Origin: Christensenella sp. UBA5399
GTDB taxonomy: Bacteria > Bacillota > Clostridia > Christensenellales > Christensenellaceae
NCBI GenBank assembly: GCA_002407725.1
Contig: DHOD01000066.1
Coordinates: 1 to 5,948 of the forward strand
Reading direction: 5' to 3'
DNA: 5,948 nucleotides
In this document: positions 1-4,754 of the stretch, piece by piece
Layout: every line of letters begins with the position of its first letter
Numbering within the stretch: the stretch's first letter is position 1
Made by a program: the position numbers and the translations under genes
The notes under the pieces: model-generated
Seen by the model: the letters and a program-made list of their open reading frames with translations, nothing else
Database searches by the model: none
Told to the model about the DNA's origin: nothing

Positions 1-987
1 CTGGGCATTGTGGGCATGGCGGTGGCGCTGGGCGTGGTGGCAGGCCCGCTGCTGGGCGGATACCTTGTCTCGGCCGTGGGGTGGCACGCCATTTACCTAA
101 TCAACCTGCCCATCGGTATCGTCGTGTTTGTGCTGGGGCTTTTCGTGGTGCCACGTGGCACAGGCCAAAAGCAGCCGCTGGATGTGGGCGGCGTAATCCT
201 GATTGCCGTGCCGGTATTTTTGTTTTGCTTTGTATTGCTGGACGGCCAACGCACAGGCTACGATCAGCCATACGTGCCCGTCTTACTTGTGGCCGCCGCC
301 GGATGTTTCGCGTTATTCCTTTTTGTGGAGAAAAAGGCGAAGGCGCCGTTGCTCGACCTGCGGATTTTCAAAAATCCGTTGCTGGCCATCAGCCTGATGT
401 GTATGGCCATCCAGTTTTTTGCCGTGTCGTCTTCCAGCGTGATACAACCGTATTATATGGAGGATGTGTTGATGCTGGACGCGGGCAAAACCGGCATGGT
501 CATTGCGGGAATGTCCATTGCCATGGCGGCGGCTTCGCCGCTGAGCGGTTGGATTTCTGACCGATTTGGGCCCCGGCTTGTCACGCTGGTTGGGACGGTC
601 ATGATTGCGGCAGGGCTCTTTTTGTTCACAACACAGGGGGAGGCGACGCCCGTATGGGCGATCGTGCTTTTCATGGCGCTGCTGGGCGCGGGTTCCGGAC
701 TTTTCAATTCGCCCAACAACAGCATCATCATGTCTACCGCGACACGTGAAAATTCCGGCGTGACAGGTTCGCTTTCCTCGTTTACGCGCAGTTTCAGCAA
801 CACGGCAGGCTCGTCGGTGTTCACGGTGGTTTTCTACACATTCATGAGCAGTACGCTCGGGTACAAGGTAACGGATTTTCAGACCGGCCAGCCGCAGGCG
901 TTTGTTTCTTCCATGCACGATGTATATGCGCTGTGCGGTGTGATCATGCTTGCTGCCGTGGCGTTGACTGCCGCACGGTTGATTTAA
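1..987 (+). CDS. MFS drug/H+ antiporter, DHA2 (14-TM, EmrB/QacA-like), C-terminal part
   Basis: This is an inner-membrane secondary transporter, most likely a proton-driven multidrug or metabolite exporter. The reading frame is open from base 1 (LGIVGM...), so the true start lies upstream; the ATG at 10 is internal. The first visible helix carries the antiporter motif C (GVVAGPLLGG), which sits in TM5 of this family. About ten hydrophobic segments follow, which fits TM5-TM14 of a 14-helix DHA2 protein. A motif-A-like loop (GWISDRFGPR) lies between the predicted TM10 and TM11, and the family-typical FNSPNNSIIM occurs near TM12. About 328 residues are visible, against roughly 450-500 for the family. 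The protein ends abruptly after the last helix (ALTAARLI, TAA at 985-987) with almost no cytoplasmic tail. The substrate cannot be inferred. The family call is firm. Confidence 0.9.
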   Translation: MGIVGMAVALGVVAGPLLGGYLVSAVGWHAIYLINLPIGIVVFVLGLFVVPRGTGQKQPLDVGGVILIAVPVFLFCFVLLDGQRTGYDQPYVPVLLVAAAGCFALFLFVEKKAKAPLLDLRIFKNPLLAISLMCMAIQFFAVSSSSVIQPYYMEDVLMLDAGKTGMVIAGMSIAMAAASPLSGWISDRFGPRLVTLVGTVMIAAGLFLFTTQGEATPVWAIVLFMALLGAGSGLFNSPNNSIIMSTATRENSGVTGSLSSFTRSFSNTAGSSVFTVVFYTFMSSTLGYKVTDFQTGQPQAFVSSMHDVYALCGVIMLAAVALTAARLI

Positions 988-1084
988 TCCCGGTCAAATA
1001 AAAAAACGCACAGTGAATTGGTTTTTTGCCGTCCCATTGCACGGGGGCGGGACCGGAGTAGGGAATAAAGAGCGCAGAAACACG

Positions 1085-1113
1085 TTGAATGACCAACCTA
1101 AACGGTGTAAAAT
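1085..1113 (+). promoter_or_regulatory. Candidate promoter for the TSUP permease gene
   Basis: TTGAAT at 1085-1090 and TAAAAT at 1108-1113 are separated by 17 bp, which resembles a sigma-A type promoter with about one or two mismatches per box. Transcription would be expected to begin around 1120-1123, at or next to the ATG at 1123. The rest of the 135-bp gap (988-1122) shows no convincing terminator. The only pairing seen is an A/T-only arm (about 1001-1007 with 1021-1027) that lacks a GC stem. Confidence 0.4.
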
Positions 1114-1122
1114 GGTTTTGTA

Positions 1123-1917
1123 ATGGCATATGTAATTGTTTTAATTATCGGGCTGGCGGCGTCTGCTGTTGGTACAATTATAGGCATCGGCGGCGGGGTG
1201 ATCATCAAGCCGGTGATGGATGCGGTGCTGGACATGAGCGTGGTGCAGATCAGCTTTATTTCGGGCTGCACTGTGCTGGCAATGTCGGCTGTATCGTTTG
1301 CACGCAACGTCAAGCAGAAAGAACGCCTCGACATCAAAAAAAGCACTGTACTGGCAGTGGGCGGCGCAGTGGGCGGCGTTGCGGGCAAGGCCATATTTGA
1401 TATTGCGACAAAGACGATGGAAAGTAGCGATATCGTGGGCGCTGTCCAGTCGACCATCATGGTTGTAATGACGGCCGGCGTCTTTATTTATACATGCTTC
1501 AAAGACAGGATTCGGTCACGAAATGTAAAAAGCCCTGTAGTCAGCTTCGCGATTGGCGGCGCGCTGGGCGTGATGTCCGCGTTCCTCGGCATTGGGGGAG
1601 GTCCCATCAACATCGCCATATTGGTCTATTGCTTCTCTATGGATTCCAAAACGGCGGCTGCAAACTCGCTGTACATCATACTGTTCTCGCAATTGGCAAG
1701 CCTGATAACGACGGCCGTCACCGGTGCGATTCCGGAATTTTCACCCGCGTTCCTTGTACTGATGATGGGCGGCGGCGCGGCGGGGGCGCTGATTGGCGGT
1801 GCGGTATCCGGCAAGCTGCGTAGCAGGCATGTGGACAAGGTGTTCCTTGTGCTGCTTGCCGTGATCATTGCCATTTCCATTTATAATATATTCAACTTTG
1901 TGGCGCTGGCCAGTTGA
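1123..1917 (+). CDS. TSUP (TauE/SafE) family membrane permease
   Basis: This is a complete 264-residue integral membrane protein of the sulfite exporter TauE/SafE family (TSUP). Characterised members move sulfite, sulfoacetate or other small organic anions; the substrate here is unknown. It shows the internal duplication typical of the family: a GIGGG motif in the first half (residues 21-25, followed by a Pro at 30) and a second in the second half (residues 156-160, followed by a Pro). Each follows a Gly-rich hydrophobic helix. Seven or eight hydrophobic segments are visible, and the length is usual for the family. The start is forced: an in-frame TAA lies at 1108-1110, no other start codon falls between it and 1123, and a later ATG would remove TM1 with its motif. 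No Shine-Dalgarno sequence precedes the ATG. The gene follows the MFS gene on the same strand by 135 bp, but nothing ties their functions together. Confidence 0.9.
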   Translation: MAYVIVLIIGLAASAVGTIIGIGGGVIIKPVMDAVLDMSVVQISFISGCTVLAMSAVSFARNVKQKERLDIKKSTVLAVGGAVGGVAGKAIFDIATKTMESSDIVGAVQSTIMVVMTAGVFIYTCFKDRIRSRNVKSPVVSFAIGGALGVMSAFLGIGGGPINIAILVYCFSMDSKTAAANSLYIILFSQLASLITTAVTGAIPEFSPAFLVLMMGGGAAGALIGGAVSGKLRSRHVDKVFLVLLAVIIAISIYNIFNFVALAS

Positions 1918-1942
1918 TGCGGCAGTATATTTATAGCGTAGC

Positions 1943-1985
1943 CAATAAAGAATGACAGTAAAAATACCATTGAAATTCTTTATTG
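1943..1985 (+). repeat. AT-rich inverted repeat downstream of the TSUP gene
   Basis: The 11-base arm CAATAAAGAAT (1943-1953) is perfectly complementary to ATTCTTTATTG (1975-1985), with a 21-base loop between them. No T-run follows, so it is not a standard intrinsic terminator. A third segment at 2015-2022 (CATTCTTT) can pair with 1947-1954 instead. CAGCCT (1996-2001) can pair with AGGCTG (2030-2035), with T7 at 2046-2052 a little downstream. The role is unknown; it may be an mRNA 3'-end structure or a protein-binding site. Confidence 0.45.
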
Positions 1986-2056
1986 ACGAAGCATGCAGCC
2001 TACATTATTTATGACATTCTTTTATGAAAAGGCTGTAGAGGCATCTTTTTTTGCTT

Positions 2057-2081
2057 TGCCCCGTATGCCGGGGCATTTTTT
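2057..2081 (+). terminator. Rho-independent terminator after the TSUP gene
   Basis: A perfect 7-bp GC-rich stem, TGCCCCG (2057-2063) with CGGGGCA (2069-2075), closes a 5-base loop and is followed immediately by six T residues (2076-2081). It lies 140 bp past the TSUP stop and just before the tetR promoter. It should insulate the regulator operon from upstream transcription. Confidence 0.88.
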
Positions 2082-2127
2082 ATATGGAGGCAAGCAACCG
2101 GATTTTCATGGGAAAAATAAAAAAGGC

Positions 2128-2156
2128 TTGACAGGCTAGCGAACGCTAGCTATAAT
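2128..2156 (+). promoter_or_regulatory. Consensus promoter of the tetR-radical SAM operon
   Basis: A perfect -35 box TTGACA (2128-2133) and a perfect -10 box TATAAT (2151-2156) are separated by the ideal 17 bp. The predicted transcription start is near 2163. Such a strong promoter, overlain by two palindromes, is what is expected of a repressor-controlled promoter that is kept off by default. Confidence 0.92.
2135..2150. promoter_or_regulatory. Operator O1, perfect 16-bp palindrome in the promoter spacer
   Basis: GCTAGCGAACGCTAGC is a perfect 7+2+7 palindrome that occupies almost all of the spacer between the -35 and -10 boxes. Its half-site (GCTAGYG) is shared with O2. It is probably bound by a dimer of the TetR-family protein encoded directly downstream, blocking RNA polymerase. 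The binding partner is inferred from position and symmetry. Confidence 0.82.
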
Positions 2157-2179
2157 TTAGCTAGTGACCACTAGCTAAA
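2156..2179. promoter_or_regulatory. Operator O2, perfect 24-bp palindrome over the transcription start
   Basis: The arm TTTAGCTAGTG (2156-2166) is perfectly mirrored by CACTAGCTAAA (2169-2179) around the dinucleotide AC. Its inner 16 bp (2160-2175, GCTAGTGACCACTAGC) matches O1 at all but three positions and fits the common form GCTAGYGAMCRCTAGC. The centres of O1 and O2 are 25 bp apart. O2 runs from the last base of the -10 box across the predicted +1 to just before the ribosome site, so occupancy would prevent initiation. Confidence 0.82.
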
Positions 2180-2188
2180 GGAAATCGT

Positions 2189-2809
2189 ATGGAAAAGAGA
2201 AATACAAAACAAAGAATATTGGAAGAAGCGCTGGATCTGTTTTCGGTACGCGGGTATGACGGCGTTTCGGTCAAGGACATCGCGCAGGCGGTGGGGATCA
2301 AAGACAGCTCGCTGTACAAGCATTACAAAAGTAAGCAGGAAATTTTTGAGACATTGCTTGACGGCATGAACGAGCGGTTTGAAGAGACGGTGGCGCTCTA
2401 CAGGCTGCCGCAGGGCGAGATATCAAAGGTATCCAGACAATATGGCGAAAACGACCTCGATTGGCTGAAGACAGCGGTGGAGACGATTTTCCTGTTTTTT
2501 GTAGAGGATGCCTATGCGGCCAAGTTTATGCATCTCTTGATGATCGAGCAATACAAAAATAATGATGCCGCACTGCTGTTTAAATCATGGCTGATAGACG
2601 GCTCGCTTTCGTTTCAGACGGCGCTTTTTGGCCAGATGATGCAGGACGGGTATTTCAGAAAGGCAGACCCGCGCGCGGCGGCAATACAGTTTTACGGGCC
2701 AATTCTGTTGCTGATCCTGATGTATGATTCCCAGCCGGAAAAGCGGGAGGAAGCATTGACATTGTTGCACAGGCACGTTGAAGAATTTGCGAAGAGCTAC
2801 CAGATATGA
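2189..2809 (+). CDS. TetR/AcrR-family transcriptional regulator, probably autorepressing
   Basis: This 206-residue one-component regulator has the N-terminal TetR DNA-binding domain (about residues 5-52). That domain includes the first helix (KQRILEEALDLFSVRGYDG) and the helix-turn-helix with recognition region (VSVKDIAQAVGIKDSSLYKHYKSKQEI, about 26-52, cited as a span). The remaining 150 or so residues are helical and rich in aromatic and hydrophobic residues, as in a ligand-binding and dimerisation domain; the ligand is unknown. The ATG is preceded by AAGGA (2178-2182) at a 6-base spacing, and the length is normal for the family. The consensus promoter and two palindromes lie immediately upstream, and no divergent gene is present. 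The most likely target is therefore its own operon, which includes the radical SAM gene that starts 13 bp after its stop. Confidence 0.93.
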   Translation: MEKRNTKQRILEEALDLFSVRGYDGVSVKDIAQAVGIKDSSLYKHYKSKQEIFETLLDGMNERFEETVALYRLPQGEISKVSRQYGENDLDWLKTAVETIFLFFVEDAYAAKFMHLLMIEQYKNNDAALLFKSWLIDGSLSFQTALFGQMMQDGYFRKADPRAAAIQFYGPILLLILMYDSQPEKREEALTLLHRHVEEFAKSYQI

Positions 2810-2822
2810 CATGGAGAATAAA

Positions 2823-3899
2823 ATGAATCTGAATCAATTTATAGACAAAGGCATTGTACAACTTGTGAAGAAAGCGGGCAGATATTATCTGAACAATCCG
2901 CGCGGCATTGCTTTTTTGGCGAAAATTGCGCCCGAAATCAAAAAAAGCACAAAAATAAGGCAGCGGCACGAGGATGGGGGGCTGCATGTGCCGCCACTGG
3001 TGATTGCCAGCGTTACATCGCGGTGCAACCTGCACTGTGCGGGCTGCTATGCCCGGGCCACGGGTGGCTGCGGCGATGCTGCTGCATCCGACATGACGGC
3101 GGCCCAGTGGGAGAAAATATTCGGCGAGGCATCCGGCATGGGCGTATCGTTTGTGCTGCTGGCGGGCGGCGAGCCGTTGATGCGGCGGGATGTCATTGAC
3201 AGCGCTGCAAAATTCCAAAACATGGTCTTTCCCATTTTTACGAACGGGACGATGATAGACGATGCATACATGAAACTGTTTGCGCGCAACCGGAACCTGA
3301 TCCCCGTGTTCAGCATCGAGGGCGACAGGGAGATGACGGATGGCAGGCGCGGGACGGGCGCTTATGATACGGTGCAGGGTGTGATGCAACAGTTTAATAA
3401 ACGAAAAATGCTGTTTGGCGCTTCTGTTACAGTCACAAAGGAGAACATGGACGCCGTGACCACGCAGGGGTTTGTGGACGGGCTTCACAAGGACGGGTGC
3501 GGATTGCTGTTTTTTGTGGAGTATGTGCCCATTGAGCCGGGCACGGAGGCGCTGATGCTGGACGGCCGCGATATCAAACGCCTGCAAGGGGCGGTGAAAG
3601 GATTGAAGCAAACATTTGATGACATGATACTGGTTTCGTTTCCCGGGGATGAGGAGGCGATGGGCGGGTGCCTGGCGTCGGGCAGGGGGTTTTTCCATGT
3701 CAACGCGACTGGCGGCGCGGAGCCGTGCCCTTTTTCGCCCTATGCAGAGCTGAACCTCAAGACGGATTCCATTGAGGATGTGCTGCGTTCCGGTTTCTTT
3801 GGCGAATTGCGCAGTATTGCGGCGGGTGCGGAGCACAACGGCGGGTGCACGTTGTTTGACCACGAGGATGAGGTGCGGGCATTGCTGCAGCAACCATGA
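2823..3899 (+). CDS. Radical SAM protein with SPASM/twitch-like C-terminus
   Basis: This cytosolic enzyme of 358 residues cleaves S-adenosylmethionine with a [4Fe-4S] cluster to start radical chemistry. The cluster motif CxxxCxxC is clear (RCNLHCAGCYA, Cys68, Cys72 and Cys75), followed by the SAM-binding GGEPL (115-119) and the rest of a partial TIM barrel. The C-terminal part has Cys283 (GGCLASGRGF), Cys302 (AEPCPF) and Cys342 (GGCTLF). This resembles the SPASM/twitch region that holds an auxiliary Fe-S cluster in peptide- or protein-modifying members. The substrate is unknown; this domain architecture is widespread in Clostridia. The chosen ATG has a good ribosome site (TGGAGA, 2812-2817). 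The in-frame ATGs at 2778 and 2811 lie inside or directly beside the tetR end and have none. The 13-bp gap to tetR indicates one operon under O1/O2 control. No terminator follows, so read-through into the methyltransferase is possible. Confidence 0.9.
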   Translation: MNLNQFIDKGIVQLVKKAGRYYLNNPRGIAFLAKIAPEIKKSTKIRQRHEDGGLHVPPLVIASVTSRCNLHCAGCYARATGGCGDAAASDMTAAQWEKIFGEASGMGVSFVLLAGGEPLMRRDVIDSAAKFQNMVFPIFTNGTMIDDAYMKLFARNRNLIPVFSIEGDREMTDGRRGTGAYDTVQGVMQQFNKRKMLFGASVTVTKENMDAVTTQGFVDGLHKDGCGLLFFVEYVPIEPGTEALMLDGRDIKRLQGAVKGLKQTFDDMILVSFPGDEEAMGGCLASGRGFFHVNATGGAEPCPFSPYAELNLKTDSIEDVLRSGFFGELRSIAAGAEHNGGCTLFDHEDEVRALLQQP

Positions 3900-3982
3900 A
3901 GCGTGATTTTCAATTGGTTAGCGGAAGCTGCCTAATCCCCGTCTTGGTTTTGGACTTGATAAAAATCTGCGGTAACAATTGA
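3896..3982 (+). CDS. Possible 28-residue small ORF overlapping the radical SAM stop
   Basis: An ATG at 3896 overlaps the radical SAM TGA in the ATGA arrangement typical of translational coupling, and the frame runs 28 codons to TGA at 3980-3982. The peptide starts MKRDFQLVSGSC, has a hydrophobic middle (LIPVLVLDLI) and a second Cys near its end (ICGNN). No Shine-Dalgarno sequence is visible, so translation would rely on ribosomes finishing the upstream gene. A frame this short can occur by chance, and its stop overlaps the -35 box of the next promoter. It might be a peptide substrate of the enzyme or a regulatory peptide, but nothing in its sequence proves this. Confidence 0.2.
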   Translation: MKRDFQLVSGSCLIPVLVLDLIKICGNN

Positions 3983-4007
3983 CCTTGGGGGAGAAAAGCA
4001 GTATAAT
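3979..4007 (+). promoter_or_regulatory. Promoter of the methyltransferase gene
   Basis: TTGACC (3979-3984) and a perfect TATAAT (4002-4007) are separated by 17 bp. The predicted start of transcription is near 4014. This gives the methyltransferase a promoter independent of the tetR operon. It also rules out the GTG at 4008 as a practical start codon from this transcript, because that codon lies upstream of the expected +1. Confidence 0.85.
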
Positions 4008-4008
4008 G

Positions 4009-4026
4009 TGTTAGCAAAAGCTAACA
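4009..4026. promoter_or_regulatory. Palindromic candidate operator over the methyltransferase +1
   Basis: TGTTAGC (4009-4015) and GCTAACA (4020-4026) form a perfect 18-bp palindrome around AAAA, starting two bases after the -10 box and covering the predicted transcription start. It shares only TTAGC/GCTAA with the outer arms of O2, and the spacing differs (4 bp here, 12 bp in O2). A different regulator is therefore more likely than the local TetR protein. From memory it resembles the SlyA (MarR family) site TTAGCAAGCTAA with two extra central bases. It could alternatively fold as a small 5' hairpin in the mRNA. Confidence 0.6.
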
Positions 4027-4040
4027 ATGGAGACGTTATT

Positions 4041-4667
4041 ATGTTGAAGGGTATATCAAAGAATTTTCGTAAGCCGCAGGGCTTTATTGGGTCGGTGCTG
4101 CTGAACGGTATGAACAAAGGGCATGAAAAGCTTACAAAATGGGCGCTTTCACAGGTCGAGATCGGGCCCGGAAGCGTTGTGCTGGACATTGGATGTGGCG
4201 GCGGGAATGCCATTCACCTGATGTCGCAAAAAAGCAAAAATGTGTTTGGCATCGATTATTCGGAAGTATCTGTCAAAAAGTCGGGCAAGAAGAACGCATA
4301 CGCCATTGCGCAGGGCAATGTGAAGATATGTCAGGGGAGCGTATCGGCGCTGCCGTTTGAAAATGAGAAGTTTGACCTGGTTACCGCGTTTGAAACCATT
4401 TATTTCTGGCCCGACCTGCCGGGTGATTTTGCGGAGGTATGTCGTGTTGTCAAACCGGGCGGGTGCTTTATGGCCGTATTCCAGAACGGACTGGAGGAAA
4501 GCACGTCGCGCAAGCTGGAGGGAAGCATTGATGGTATGCGTATCTATCCACCTGAAGAGATTGTAAAACTGATGGAAGATACGGGTTTTGCACATACGGC
4601 AATGATTGAGGAAACGCTGCAGCCCGGCTGGAGGGACATCTGTGTGATCGGGAAAAAGCAGCCGTAA
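4041..4667 (+). CDS. Class I SAM-dependent methyltransferase (UbiE/methyltransferase-11 type)
   Basis: This 208-residue cytosolic enzyme transfers a methyl group from S-adenosylmethionine to an unidentified small molecule. Motif I is clear (VLDIGCGGG, residues 47-55), the acidic ribose-binding residue follows (GIDYS, Asp72), and later motifs are present: the acidic stretch FDLVTAFETIYFWPD (111-125) and VVKPGG (136-141). The N-terminal 45 residues (FRKPQGFIGSVLLNGMNKGHEKL and onward, cited as a span) are helical and typical of a substrate-capping segment in related clostridial proteins. The ATG at 4041 was chosen because GGAGA (4029-4033) precedes it by 7 bases. The upstream GTG at 4008 overlaps the promoter and operator. 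It lies 141 bp after the radical SAM gene on the same strand and has its own promoter, so the two may be co-functional but separately controlled. Confidence 0.9.
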   Translation: MLKGISKNFRKPQGFIGSVLLNGMNKGHEKLTKWALSQVEIGPGSVVLDIGCGGGNAIHLMSQKSKNVFGIDYSEVSVKKSGKKNAYAIAQGNVKICQGSVSALPFENEKFDLVTAFETIYFWPDLPGDFAEVCRVVKPGGCFMAVFQNGLEESTSRKLEGSIDGMRIYPPEEIVKLMEDTGFAHTAMIEETLQPGWRDICVIGKKQP

Positions 4668-4695
4668 CGAAATGGTTGTAATATAGACAAAGTGC

Positions 4696-4731
4696 AAAAC
4701 GCCTTCAGGATCGATACGGAAAGGCGTTTTT
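4696..4731 (+). terminator. Hairpin terminator between convergent methyltransferase and kinase genes
   Basis: AAAACGCCTT (4696-4705) pairs perfectly with AAGGCGTTTT (4721-4730) around a 15-base loop, followed by a further T and then GTTTT. It lies 28 bp past the methyltransferase stop. On the minus strand the same stem ends in TTTT, so it may also stop transcription of the convergent kinase gene, which ends at 4755. Confidence 0.8.
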
Positions 4732-4754
4732 GTTTTGCTATATATGTGGGTGTG

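Noticed and set aside
1028..1055. GTCCC/GGGAC inverted repeat after the MFS gene
   Set aside because: It has only five pairs with a 13-base loop and no T-run after it, so it is not a supportable terminator.
1983..2011. Possible promoter (TTGACG, 17 bp, TATTTA) for a small RNA ending at the 2057-2081 terminator
   Set aside because: The -10 box is poor and the resulting transcript would be little more than the terminator hairpin itself.
2109..2132. Seven-codon mini-ORF (MGKIKKA) before the tetR promoter
   Set aside because: It is upstream of the predicted transcription start, its nearest GGAGG is too far away, and its end overlaps the -35 box, so it would not be on the tetR mRNA.
2655..3893. 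Long minus-strand open frame (412 codons) opposite the radical SAM gene
   Set aside because: Its translation is rich in Arg, His, Gln and Cys with no recognisable domain. It lies antisense to a gene with clear motifs, and such frames arise from GC-rich codon structure on the opposite strand.
3912..3938. Possible hairpin (GGTTAG with CTAATCC) as a terminator after the radical SAM gene
   Set aside because: The stem is only about six pairs with a bulge and a ten-base loop, and it is not followed by a T-run.
4008..4040. Upstream GTG start for the methyltransferase
   Set aside because: The GTG sits between the -10 box and the predicted +1 and lacks a ribosome site. The ATG at 4041 has GGAGA at a good distance.
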